NCBI RefSeq assembly: GCF_000213175.1
Contig: NW_009799099.1
Span: 5,755,582 to 5,819,581, forward strand
From: Neurospora tetrasperma FGSC 2508
Taxonomy: Eukaryota > Ascomycota > Sordariomycetes > Sordariales > Sordariaceae
DNA length: 64,000 nucleotides
Reading direction: 5' to 3'
In this document: positions 46,243-57,015 of the stretch, in pieces
How positions within the stretch are numbered: the first letter of the stretch is position 1
How the letters are laid out: every line of letters begins with the position of its first letter
Translations under genes and position numbers: made by a program
Notes under the pieces: model-generated
Told to the model about the DNA's origin: nothing
Seen by the model: only the letters and a program-made list of their open reading frames with translations
Databases searched by the model: none

Positions 46243-46493
46243 TCGCAACGATCATTGACGATACCCCTTAGGTAGACTTGGTTCTGGTGCCTTTCCATTT
46301 AAATTTGCTTGTAGATACTCGGTCAGACTTTTTCTCGCTTCATTTCACCTTATGCCTTGCCATGCACGGCCTTCCCGTGTATTTTACAGAGTAGGTAGTA
46401 GAGATAGCTTTCATGATCCAAGTTCGCTGCATGCTGTCCATGACGGATCCTTCATCCTCACTCCTCATCGTTCACGCCCACGTTGAGCGATAG
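46243..46493. other. Convergent 3' flanks of NLR and SDR genes
   Basis: Only about 250 bases separate the two stop codons, so the 3' UTRs probably overlap. I see nothing else. Confidence 0.5.
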
Positions 46494-47573
46494 CTATAAC
46501 CTGTCGACCTTCAACTGATACAGCCCCATCTTACATATCTTGCTTTCCTTCCCCTTCTTTGCATCCTCCAACAGCGCTTCCACATCTCGTTCCGCGTCCA
46601 CGTAACGCCCGCTCAAAATCTCTGCATCCTTCCCCATGGCAGCCAGCCGCACACAAACCTCCGCAAACTCTTGCGCTCTCGTGGCAGCATTATCCCCTTT
46701 CTTCCCTGCATCCTCGATCCGTTCAACCATATTTCTCACCCTCTCGCTCTCCCGATAACTTCGCTCATCCACACTATCCTCCCTCTTCAAAATGCCCGTC
46801 TCAGGAATATTTCCCGGAACCACAAAGAAATTACGCACCCCCCTATGTGTACCGCCCACCTCCCTCTCGAGCGTCTCATGAAACTTCAACAGTCCCGTCT
46901 TCGACACGTTATACGCCGCCATAAACGGCACCGGCACCACTGCGTTCCTGCTCCCCACGCTCATGATACATCCGTCTCCAGCAGCCAACATCCCCGGTAG
47001 GAACTGGTACGTCAAAGCCACGGGGCCCGTCAAGTTGGTAGCGATCACTTTGTTCCAAGTCTCCATTCCTATATGTATTCCTCCTTTGTGTTCTGCTGCT
47101 GCTGTCTGGTATTCAACGGCTTCGACCCGGGCTATCCCCGCGTTATTTACTAAGATTGTGACTGGTTGGTTGACCCATTTTTGGATGTCTCGCTCGAGCT
47201 GGGGGAAAGACGAAGGGGCGGTGACGTCGTAGATGAAATCCCGAGCGCGGTCCTTGCACATGTTCCCTGTAGCATGCATGTCCGGGGAGAAGGATAGGGA
47301 CATGGAGGCGTTGATTAGTGTGGCGGTGGTGGGATTGGGATTGGAGGAGGAGGAGCCGGAGCATACGGAATCGAGAGGTAGAGGTAAGGAATGTGATACG
47401 CAGGCTACGAAGCAGCCGGCGCGGGCAAAGGCAAAGGCGAGGGAGCGGCCGATGCCGTGGCTGGCGCCGGTTATGAGGGCGGTTTTGCCGGAGAGAGGGA
47501 AGCTGGGGAGGGATGAGGTCCTGGCAGAGGCAGTAGGTGAGGAAGGAGGTTGGTGAGGGCATATTCCGGGCAT
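46494..47573 (-). CDS. Short-chain dehydrogenase/reductase
   Basis: This is an NAD(P)-dependent classical SDR. The single exon encodes 359 residues. The cofactor motif TGASHGIG is at 35-42. NNAG is at 143-146, Asn180 is the catalytic-tetrad Asn, Ser205/208 are in IMSVGSRN, and the Tyr221-x-x-x-Lys225 pair is in AAYNVSKTG. The tetrad is complete. The gap between the two first motifs is unusually long, with a Ser/Asn/Pro/Thr-rich insertion (CSGSSSSNPNPTTAT) at about 71-85. That lengthens the protein beyond the usual 250-300 residues. The Pro/Ser-rich N-terminal 25 residues are also extra. 3-oxoacyl-ACP-reductase-like annotation is usual for this group. The substrate cannot be told. Confidence 0.93.
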   Translation of the reverse strand: MPGICPHQPPSSPTASARTSSLPSFPLSGKTALITGASHGIGRSLAFAFARAGCFVACVSHSLPLPLDSVCSGSSSSNPNPTTATLINASMSLSFSPDMHATGNMCKDRARDFIYDVTAPSSFPQLERDIQKWVNQPVTILVNNAGIARVEAVEYQTAAAEHKGGIHIGMETWNKVIATNLTGPVALTYQFLPGMLAAGDGCIMSVGSRNAVVPVPFMAAYNVSKTGLLKFHETLEREVGGTHRGVRNFFVVPGNIPETGILKREDSVDERSYRESERVRNMVERIEDAGKKGDNAATRAQEFAEVCVRLAAMGKDAEILSGRYVDAERDVEALLEDAKKGKESKICKMGLYQLKVDRL

Positions 47574-49251
47574 TGTGGGGTCTTTCGTGGTTCAGATGCG
47601 CTGGTGTGGTAAGAGTGTTGAGAGAAGAGGGGAGAGGGGTTGATGGTGGCTCTTGTAGTGGATGATGGGTTGGAAAACGGGATGTTCAAACTGGGAGAAG
47701 CGAGCAGATGGGGATTTCGTGCTACGCGGGGTTGGGTATGAATAGGAAGCAGGAGCTGTTTGGGAAGGTACCTGTACGGATGCATGCCGATACCGCTGTC
47801 CTTGCAGGTGGCTTTAGCTTTTGTTGCTTAAGGCGTCGGCTTGACTTTGAACAAGGACGTCTTCTTTGCAGAGACTTTAGGGTTTTTTCCTTCTGGCGAG
47901 TTTCGACTTCACATTCTGGAGACTACATTGACCAAGTGACATATGTATAAGCAGCAACCGGCTGACATCGGAACTTACACCGGACAAAAGTGGGTTCAGG
48001 TACCGAGATGGACCCCGGACTCGGAGTGGAGACACGGGAGCCCACTTCCCTGATGAGGAAGGCAAAGACGGAGTCGCGCGGGGCAGTCATGGGCCTCATG
48101 GCAGGCAGCTGTGACCTTTGGATAATCGAAAGACGACGAGCTTGACAATACTTTCCACTTCCTCCACCAAACCATGACAAACCAAAAGCGAGTGCGAAAG
48201 ATCGACAACACCCATCAAAGTTATCGACGACAACGACTGTCGAGTTTAATGAATGGGCCGCCTCATCACATCCACAAAGAATACCGACGACCATCATATT
48301 CCCGAGTCACCCCTCCGGCCGAATGCCAGCCAGTCCTTAAAATCACCAGCAGCGCCGCACCGATGCCATTCGATCGGACCAACAAAGCCATTCTGAGCAT
48401 TGAGCCACCGGCTGGCTGAACCTGACAAGCGCCCGTCGGCGATGGGCAAAAAGCCAACATCGTAAATCGTCATTAGGTGGCCACCAGGCCTCCAGCTGGG
48501 TGGACAACGTCCGTTAACTTTACCACTCAGCGGCCGCGAAACAGTGGGAAGCTAATCGAGGCGCTGTGCATCGCTGTGCTGCCCCGCGAGAGTGGGAGCC
48601 AATCAGATCGTCGGAGGCCGCTTTTACACGCTGAGTGGCTTCGCTGGTCTTTGCCGCTCCGCCAGTGATGGTGGTCCTTACTGGTCAACAAATCCTCAAA
48701 ATCCTAAAAAGCATCCCAAAATGGTCTGGCCCTTGTCCTGTCCGGACCAGTTTCTGAGCTGACTGGACATGGAAATTTTTGCGGTGCGGCGGAGTCAGTG
48801 ATATCGCGAGACTTGTCAGTTCATGATGTAAACAATGGGCGGGTCCGGTCTTCGTTTCGAGTTAGATGTCTGCCGAACCGGATCCCGGAGCTCTGGTCAC
48901 ACCCCAAATATGGGGTTCAACTGATCCTTTTCTCTTTCCTAGCTTAAACTATAGTTTGTTGGATTCTCCGTCCCATTCTTCTCTCTTTTTGTCTCTCTTT
49001 GCTTTTGCTGGGCTGCTGGGCAGACAACGTTCATTTCAACTTTCCTGTCCAGTCAACCTTGTCTTTCCCATGGTGATGCGCGAACACATGGACCGTGAAG
49101 ACCTCTAACCAAGTTCAATCTTTCTCAGCAAGGTCATCATGTTTCGTTACTAAGGAGTTCACATAACTGCCACATACCGGACACAAAGTCCATCACTACA
49201 ACAGACCGGGTACACATTCCGTCCATCACAAACTCCATCGCCACCGTAACC
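47574..49251. other. Divergent spacer, SDR and PTH11-like receptor
   Basis: About 1.7 kb lies between two divergent start codons. I see no gene. A pyrimidine-rich leader of the receptor gene begins near 48950. Confidence 0.5.
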
Positions 49252-51049
49252 ATGGCTGCAGGTTGGACACTCCAAGACATGCCGGCCATGATGCCGCCGG
49301 AGGGTCAGATGCCCAACTTTGTCAATCCGGAGACGATGCATCCTATTGTGCTTGGGGTTGCCATCGGGACCATGGTCTTGATGGTTATAGCACTTGTCGT
49401 ACGAATCTTTACCAAGGCTTTCCTTCTACGAGAGGTCAAGCTTGAGGACTACTCCGCCATCTTGGGCACGGTATGGACACTGGACTAGCTCATGACAACC
49501 AGATACTAACCCAGACGCAGGCTGGCATCATCCTTTGGGAAGTCATTTTCATCTATCAATCGAAGCATGGCTTCTCCCGTCATCTCTGGAACGTTCGCTT
49601 CGTCGACATATCGAATCTCTCATACGTTAGTACCCGTCACTACCATTCCTGTCGGTCTCCGCCAAATTGCTGACACATTGCAGTGGAACTACCTCGCCGA
49701 AATATCCTATGCTTCCACCATGTTCCTTGCCAAATCCTCGATTCTCCTCCAGTTCAGACGCATCTTTTGCCCCGGCTCTCGAAGAGATTCCATCTGGTGG
49801 TGCATCCACATCCTCTTGTTCCTTAACGCCGGCCATTCGTTTTCTGCCATCTTTACCTACACCTTCCAGTGCACGCCCCGCGAGAAGGCATGGAATCCCT
49901 TGATGGAAGGGCATTGCATCAACATTGCAGCAGCGATTATCTTTGGAGGAGCAATGAATTTGTTTCTGGATTTGGGCATGTTGATCACCCCTATTTGGGC
50001 GATCTTTCGGTTGCAGTTGCCTATGAGGAGGAAGGTTGGCGTTTCGGCGGTGTTTGCCGTCGGTATCTTGTAGGTTTCACGGCAGGACTTCCCTTCCCAT
50101 TTTCATCTGCTAACACACAAGCAATAGGACCTGCGCTATAGCAACCGTTGGCGTCGTCGTCCGCATTCCCCTCCTTTCCGACCCCGACCTGACCTGGATC
50201 ATCACAAAAGTCGGCATCTGGACTATGATCGAGTATTGCGGCACGATTCTCGTCGGATGCATGCCTTCGTTCCCCCGCTTCTTCCTCTTCCTGCGGGGCA
50301 AAGAGCCATCGATCACGAACAATGCGACCCGTGGCTCTTACACCACCCGATCGAGGCCGAAGACAGCCGGAAGCACAAAGTCGAACGTGACGGGGAAGAG
50401 ACCATGGACGGGACACAGTCACTCTATGAGCACCAAAACTGTGAACTCACACGTATATAAGGACTCTAATGCGACAACAGCCGTGGGAGTCGCCAGTCCT
50501 CAATCCCAATCAGCAAAGAGGCTGATTTCCCCAACTCAAAGCATTACCTCCAGCAACACCTTTGTCAGCCCGATAAGCCCGATGTCCCCGGTCTACGGGT
50601 CGCCAATCAACAACAGCTATAACAGCAGGAGGAGGGACTCGGAAATGGAAATGGGCCTCCACGTAGGAGTAGGCATCGCCATATCGACCGACCGTTACGA
50701 AGAACCTTTTGCCAGCCCGCCTCGCACCCCGCGCAGGCCAAGCTACGGCCACAGCTACGGAGATCTGGAAATGGGATACGGAGGATACGGTCCAGGGCCA
50801 GGGCCAGCGGTGACAAGACCGCGACAAGCCAGCCATGGCACAATCAGGAGCAACAGAAGTGTGCAGTCGCAAACGCAGAGATATCACAGCAGGTGGAACT
50901 CTTCGGTATCAGCGGCGTCGGATATGTCGGGGTCATTTGGGGGTCGGTATGGGATTGGGACGTACTATGAGGAGGCGAGTGGGGAGGATGATTGGTCGCC
51001 TTTGGATGGTTCAACGGGAGGATATCCAATGCCGGGCGGGATGATTTGA
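49252..51049 (+). CDS. PTH11-like seven-helix receptor (fungal rhodopsin-like domain)
   Basis: This integral plasma-membrane protein is of the fungal rhodopsin-like/PTH11 class, thought to sense external cues. Four exons are 49252..49470, 49521..49625, 49684..50069 and 50128..51049, giving 543 residues. The three short introns all have CTAAC or CTGAC branch points. Seven hydrophobic segments can be counted, from VLGVAIGTMVLMVIALVVRI to WIITKVGIWTMIEYCGTILV. Typical family words are present: LKLEDYS-like VKLEDYSAILGT, SSILLQFRRIF and the PSFPRFF-type loop. There is no CFEM domain at the N-terminus. The C-terminal cytosolic tail is about 240 residues, rich in Ser, Gly, Pro and Tyr (SPISPMSPVYGSP, MGYGGYGPGPGP), with many SP sites. 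It may be phosphorylated. Confidence 0.9.
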
Positions 51050-52266
51050 TGGGGTGTCTGCGCTGGACGTAGGCGGATTTGCATCTGATGCACATGGGGA
51101 AAAATGAGAATAAAGTTACAAAGGTCATTTTTTGTTCTTTGGAATACTGCTGCACATTTAGCATTGTTTGTTTTCCTTTTTGCTTCAATATGATACCCTC
51201 CTATTTTGGCCTTGTAAACATTTGACTGAATACATTTATAAGTTGAACCTTCGTGTGGGATCAGCAAGGACAAAGGGCATGTTCGGTGTCAAAGGTACAA
51301 CGCAGCAGTTGGACACTCGAGCACAGCGATACAATTATCTTGATCCGAACCACCAAAATGTTGATATTTGGAGTTTACGTCATCCTGACCCTTTATTATT
51401 TTTCCTCTACGAGTAATCGAGTTGCCGCGGGTTTGAATCGCAAGAAGGAAGTTGCGCGCCAAAGTCACTTCTTGTATCTTCTACGAGCGTGCACCGGTGC
51501 ACGTACCACCCCACCCAGCCCAAAATGTAGCTGCCTAGATGTACGCGTGTATCCAGTCTACAGGCAGGAACGATACGTTATTGTAAAGACTCGGGCCGTT
51601 AATGTTTTTGTAGGTTGCCTCAAATTGCCTTTAGGTAGCTATAATCTGGAAGCAGGCTGCAACATTTATGCTCGCTAGAAGTTGTATGTAAGACAGTGAT
51701 GTTAAATGTACCTACTCCTGAATGTCCTTAGAAAGATGCCTTTAGAGAGGAAAGACGGGGCACTACAAAATCGAATGTACAATCCTTCGGGGTGTGGCAA
51801 ATATATCTAACTTCCTGAAAACCTAGAACTTGATGGCCGTAGTTTCTGCGGTAGTTGCCTAGCTCTTTCTACGTGTTCACCAATCTTCTGTCCCCAACTT
51901 TTAGTCTTCTCCCTTTGCCAGGAAATCATTATTCTGTATTCCAAAGTTCGCATCAACGATCCTTCGTTCCATAAGAAACCGGTCTTCAGTCCCAGTTTCG
52001 ATTCCAAGCCCGCAACGCAGTCCAGTAGTCCAGTGCAGCACCACTCTACACCTACCCAAAGGTGTACTCACTACCTAGGTACCTACCTCCCGTCCAGTAT
52101 GTCCTGACCAGACGTGTACCGACATTCTCTGGTCCCCACGGTATTTTGCGATCATCGAAGGGAAGCGAACCTTCACCAACCTCTGTTCCAGTCCCATCAG
52201 ACAGTTTCCAACTTTCAAGCTTTATAAATACATCTACCTATCCCAGGTCCCTTGAGATTTTCCAAA
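51050..52266. other. Spacer
   Basis: No gene is supported. There is a GGTACCTACC tract at 52071-52088, followed by the leader of the next gene. Confidence 0.5.
52071..52088. repeat. CTACCTAGGTACCTACCT tract
   Basis: This is one of the clearest copies of the dispersed word family, about 180 bases upstream of the Asp/Gly-rich membrane protein start. Confidence 0.85.
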
Positions 52267-52794
52267 ATGTCAACCACATACAAGACCGATCTCCATTTCC
52301 AACATGAAACCGGCAAAGACGACAACATCCTCTCCCAAGAAGAACTCCTCTGCTACCGCCCCATAAGCCAAGCATGCCACGCCTACTGCAAGGCCGCGGG
52401 TCTTGATCAGGACTTGATGGTTGCCGTGACGACTATTATTATCTTTTTCGTGGTGGTTATTTTGGTTGGGGCCTTTTTGTGGGTGAATCATAATGAGGAG
52501 TGGGATCGTCTCCCGAGAGGTACATGTAGATGCACATGTATATGTGGTCGACGACAGAAGGAGGATATGGATCTTGAGAGGCAGGGTGGTGGACAGGGAA
52601 ATGGAGAGGGAGAGGGAGAGGGAGGTGGACAGGGAGGTGACGGTGAAGGGGTGAAAGGGGGATATATGGACGTGTTGTACGGCGGTAGCGATGGTGATAG
52701 GGACGGGGACGGGGACGGCGACAGTGACAGTGATAGGGACAGGGACAGGGACAGTGACGGCGACAGAGACAGCGGTAATGAGAAGGATACCTAG
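52267..52794 (+). CDS. Single-pass membrane protein with Asp/Gly repeat tail
   Basis: The single exon encodes 175 residues, with ATG at 52267 in the context CCAAAATGTC. The N-terminal about 45 residues are hydrophilic with three Cys (LLCYRPISQACHAYCKAAG). One strong membrane helix follows (VAVTTIIIFFVVVILVGAFLWV), then a Cys cluster (CRCTCICGRR). The tail is made of Gly/Glu repeats, then Asp-Arg/Asp-Ser/Asp-Gly dipeptides. The tail DNA is a purine-rich imperfect repeat of GGGACR hexamers (about 52690-52770), so it can expand and contract. I recognise no family. The Cys-rich ends next to the helix could be palmitoylated. Confidence 0.6.
   Translation: MSTTYKTDLHFQHETGKDDNILSQEELLCYRPISQACHAYCKAAGLDQDLMVAVTTIIIFFVVVILVGAFLWVNHNEEWDRLPRGTCRCTCICGRRQKEDMDLERQGGGQGNGEGEGEGGGQGGDGEGVKGGYMDVLYGGSDGDRDGDGDGDSDSDRDRDRDSDGDRDSGNEKDT
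52690..52770 (+). repeat. Imperfect GGGAC/GTGAC purine-rich repeat in coding sequence
   Basis: Repeats of GGGACR and GTGACR units encode the Asp-x tail of the membrane protein. Units of six bases keep the frame when copy number changes. Confidence 0.75.
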
Positions 52795-53986
52795 GTACCT
52801 CTAACGAGAAGTAGTTGGAGATGGAGAACGAGGAGGGGAACCATTGTCATGATGAGCAAAACACGAGGGGATTCTTGGTAGGTATTGAGGGGTATGTGAA
52901 GGAGGTACGTGAATCGCAAGCGACTACTGCCCTCGCACATGGGAAGAAGGAACTGAATATGTCATGGGAAAAGGTGGTGGTTTATACAGCACCGGAAGCG
53001 GGTTTAGCGGCACAACGAGGAGAGGACATGGAGAGGAATGATGAGGTATGAGAGGTGGATTCTATCCGTAAGGATTTGCGGAGAGGGCTCGTTTGTTCGG
53101 GTTATCTTTGGTAGTTCATTACATTTCGAGTTCGTTCGCGACGGGGAAGAGTATGGATATCTCTTAGATGAGGCAATCAGAGGTTGCTTTGGTTATGAAG
53201 CAGAGATGGAAGTAATTGCTGAAGGAGACGGCACGGATTGGTGGATTAGCGTGCCACAATTTATGCGAATTAGAGTTCTCTGTCTCTACCCAGGTATAGT
53301 TCACTCGTCGAAGGTGCGAGTTTCATACACTTTACAGCGAGTGGTTGGAAAACCATCTACTCTGGCTGGTATATGATGTTGGGGTTGGTTCATTGCTTGG
53401 GTGGTTTCTCTAATGTTCCGTGGGCCCTGCTTTGTTCATCTGTAACCTTTCTCGATGAACAACCTAGAAGCTACTTCAAAGCCTCTTGAGTACCGGTTTT
53501 CCTCAGGGACTCGATTTGGTTCCGACTGGGAAAGGCACTCAGCGTGTCAGCAAACTTGAAGACAGAAAATACTGTAGTTCCTGCGTGCGATCAAGGTTAA
53601 AAACAAACTAAGCGATTGACTAAAATCGCTAAGCCTGTCGAGCCTGCGAATTCCCTCTTTTTGCTGGTTGATGGTATTCGTCTTTGGACTGACGACTTCA
53701 AATTCTGCCTCTCGATGCTTTCTTTCTTATCTCCACAATAAACAAAACAAGAACTGTTCCGTAATGTTCATCGTTGAAGCACCGTCAAAGGAAGTCATAG
53801 CAAGCAAGCAGGTGAAGTGCCACCACAGGGCCCCGGGGCCGCCAAGCCCCGCCATCCCCATAAAAAGCGGACCCATCCACCCACCCAAGCCAAGCACTGC
53901 ATCGTACTATCGTAGATTCGTAGGCCTCATTACAGTTAGGTTACATTTCCTCTCACAAAAACAAAGAGAACCAAAAAAAAAGAAAT
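52795..53986. other. Spacer with doubtful open frames
   Basis: Two plus-strand frames overlap here: 52821..53051 (76 codons) and 53038..53376 (112 codons, including WWISVPQFMRIRVLCLYPG). Both have ATGs but no family match. They could be exons of a short gene or chance frames. I do not call them. Confidence 0.35.
53973..53981 (-). terminator. RNA polymerase III terminator of tRNA-Asn
   Basis: A run of nine T on the minus strand lies six bases after the tRNA 3' end. Confidence 0.8.
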
Positions 53987-54060
53987 CTCCTTCGGTAAGG
54001 ATCGAACTTACAACCTCCAGATTAACAGTCTGACGCGCTAGCCAATTGCGCCACGAAGGA
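53987..54060 (-). tRNA. tRNA-Asn (anticodon GTT)
   Basis: The full cloverleaf can be drawn on the minus strand. The acceptor stem TCCTTCG pairs with CGAAGGA, followed by discriminator G. The D arm contains the A-box-like TGGCGCAATTGG. The anticodon stem TCAGA/TCTGG has loop CTGTTAA, giving GTT at 34-36. The T stem is GTAAG/CTTAC around TTCGATC. It has no intron and no encoded CCA. A poly-T terminator follows. Confidence 0.95.
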
Positions 54061-55608
54061 AATGCTCTGGGACAAAGCACGCGCCATTTCGCCACGGATT
54101 GGACCCGTGATTTGGCGCGCGATTGCCAGGCGACTTTGTGTACTTCTTTGTCCTGGACTTGGGGATTATATACCCACCTCACCTTACTTCATCCACGACA
54201 AACTGAAATCATAGTTACCGTCAAATCAGCTTTACCTCTGTTGATACATACAGCCTCTGTAAAACATTCACCACACTTTTAGTTAGCAGGATAAAGATGT
54301 ATTTTCACGACCAAAAGACTTACAAGACTGAGCTGCTTAATGATTTGTGGTGAATCAAGATTTTGTTTGGGTGGGTGAAAAAGGTGGTTGAGTTTTGACT
54401 GCCTACCTCAGCTGCATCGAAAGATGGACGAAAAAAAAAAAAGGTACACCACCGACCAACCGACTGGACTGACACTACACACACCACAACGTTGGAGGGT
54501 AAAACGAGCGTTGAAGGGAAGACCTATGGTACTCTTTGAATTGATACCAACTTCATCTCTTTACCGATATCATGTGAAAAGATATGGAGTACAGTCTCTC
54601 TTTCCTCCCTCCTTTTCTTTTTCTTTTCTTTTCTCTTCTTGTTTTTTTGCTTTCCGTTCTTTCTGATGCACTTTCTCGTTGCACCTTTTCGTTTCGGCTT
54701 GTTGCTTCGCACATCTTCGCACATCTTCAAATTTCGCACATTTTCGTAGAGGTACTTATCATTCATTGTCCAGCGACATCACCTTTTTCTGCATCGACTC
54801 TAGACCAACGAAAGAAGACATGAGGGATTCTGGCACGTCCTCTTAACTTGTGTGGTGGCTTTGTTCATTCCATGCAGAGCCCATCCGTCTTTCTTCAAAC
54901 TCCCTGGCGATCCTCCGCCTCCTCAACTCCTCCCTTGCTTCCACCCATCTCCCCATCTGCTCGTCTACCGAACCGTCGACAAGGGCCGGCAAGACGGCAG
55001 GGCGGGTATCGATCTTTAGCATGATTGCACAGATGCAGAATGAACAAAGATCCCTCCGATCGATACCTGCATCAAGGGTTAAGGTCCAACCGCCCCTTCC
55101 GCTGTCAATGATCTGGATGATGGTTTACTTTCACGAAGTCCAAAGATCACATGGAAGCTACAAACAGCAAAATAATGTATACTATCTATCATTCGTCAAG
55201 CTATCAAAAAGCTCCTTTGGCCTAGCTAGCTCGTAATCAACACTGTACACGTAAACCCAAGCAAGCATTTGTTCGTTCAAACTCCAGTACTCCATCATCT
55301 GAAGCAAATAATCCCCCAATCCATGATATCTTCATCAATTCCATTCCACAATCCTCAAGGCGTAAGCAAACGCCTGTAAACTCCATTCACAGCCACGTAG
55401 CGTGTCATGGCTCTTTCTCGGCCTTGACGTTCAGCCCCAGCTTCCGAGGACGCCTGCCCCTCATGATAGGGACCACTGTTATAGACATGTACTGTACTGA
55501 TCCATCCATCAGGGTGTTCCGATGATGATGTTGATGGCGATGTCGTGACAAGCGTTGAAGGTGATGCTCGACTTAACGAACAACAGAAGAGGATTCATCC
55601 CAAAACCA
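54061..55608. other. Spacer
   Basis: This lies upstream of the tRNA and downstream of the KEN-box gene. T-rich runs occur at 54600-54650. A plus-strand frame at about 54850-55236 has no ATG start. No gene is supported. Confidence 0.45.
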
Positions 55609-57015
55609 CTAGCATTCAGCAATATCCACCTCCCCCAAAACACCCTCACGCGCAGGCGAGGACGGCACGCTCTGCTGGTCCTTCGCGCTCTCGCTCTCCC
55701 AGAGCTCAAAGCTCTCACCCGTGCCCTCAATCGGCTCCAGAACCGCGGCCTTGACCGGTCCGTCGTGAACGCCCATGATGCCATCGACGCTGTCCACATC
55801 GTCAGAGTCGCTGCAAGAGCTGGTATCGGCTTCATCGGCTTCATCATCCTCAAAGTTGTCGACGAAAATCTGGGGAATGTCGCTGTGTTGCTTCTCTTCG
55901 CTGTCTCCTGCCTTGTCGCCTAGAACTTCGGGACCAGCAACAGTAGCAACAGCGTCATCCTCATCTCCGGGCACCACAAAGAAATCTTCGTCATCCGTTC
56001 CCTCAGGCCAGAAATCTTGGCTGTCCATCTCCTGCAACGGACCCCTGTTCTTCTCCACAATCATGTCATCCGCATCCGAACCTGCATTCGAATTTGCACC
56101 TCGTGTCGAAGGAGTCCGTGCGGACTGGGTCTGGCTGACATCATCGGTAGGCGGCACGTTCTCCTTGTCGCGTCCCTCTGCGCACTCGCGCGTCTCGCGC
56201 TTTTCGGTTTCTTCGTCACTGCTGATGTCGAGGACGCAGGTGCTATGCTGCAGGAGGTTGGTCATTTCCTGCTCGGGAGTGTCTTCGTGGATGTCGAAGA
56301 ACCAGTCAGACTTCATGGTTGAGGGGGTGAAGGATTCGGGTTTGGTGGTGGTGGATTTTGTTGACTTGGTCTCGCCAAGGCCGCCGGAATAGCTGGGAAT
56401 GATACCCTTGAGGGCGGCATCGAGGGAAAAAGGTGCAGAAACTCCTCCAAATGAGGGGGGATCGACGCGCTGGATGCGGCGCTTGGAAAGGATACCGCCC
56501 TTCTTGGAGCCGCGAGTGGGGGATCGGCCGGCGGGGGCAGTGAGAGTTGTGGGAGTGGCAATGCGAGTGTTGAGACGAATCTGCTGAGACTTGGCTTGGA
56601 GGATATGCCTGGGTTGAGTGGATGCGTTGCCGAGAATGCTCTTTCCGAGAGAAATGACTGGTTTGCTGGCCTTCTTGAGGACATACTGGGAAGGCTTCAT
56701 GATGTTGGAGTGCGAAGACTTTGCCCGCTTCGAGAACATGCTGGGGTCAACATTTTCGGCATCGTCAAGAGGATCAACCTCAGCGGCCTTCCTCTTGGTA
56801 GAGAGGGCTAGAAGATGGTGTTAGCTATGTGATGTTGCGGGTGCATCGATACGTCGTTGGTAAGGAGACAAATGAACCGAATAGAAGAGGTGCAGTCCAG
56901 GCGGCAGTAGAAAGCAGGAGACGAACTTACCATTCTGTCTGTTCTTCAAACTCGTCAGTCCCGACAACCTCCCCTCATTAAGGGGAGCAAACGGTTGACG
57001 ACTAACGGCAGCCAT
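55609..57015 (-). CDS. Acidic nuclear-type protein with KEN box, function unknown
   Basis: Two exons are 57015..56931 and 56807..55609 (intron GTAAGT...TTCTAG with a GCTAAC branch), giving 427 residues. The N-terminal third is basic and has recognisable conserved-looking blocks: PFAPLNEGRLSGLTSLKNRQ, DDAENVDPSMFSKRAKSS and KPSQYVLKKASKPVISLGKS. These are followed by LNTRIATPTTLTAPAGRSP and a Lys/Arg run suitable as a nuclear localisation signal. FSLDAALKGIIPSYSG and DWFFDIHEDTPEQEMTNLLQ follow. A KENVPP sequence matches the KEN-box degron read by APC/C-Cdh1, next to several TP/SP sites. That suggests, but does not prove, cell-cycle control. The C-terminal half is very acidic (DDEDFFVVPGDEDD, DDEADEADTSSCSDSDDVD). 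I think related proteins exist in other ascomycetes, but I cannot name a family. Confidence 0.8.
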
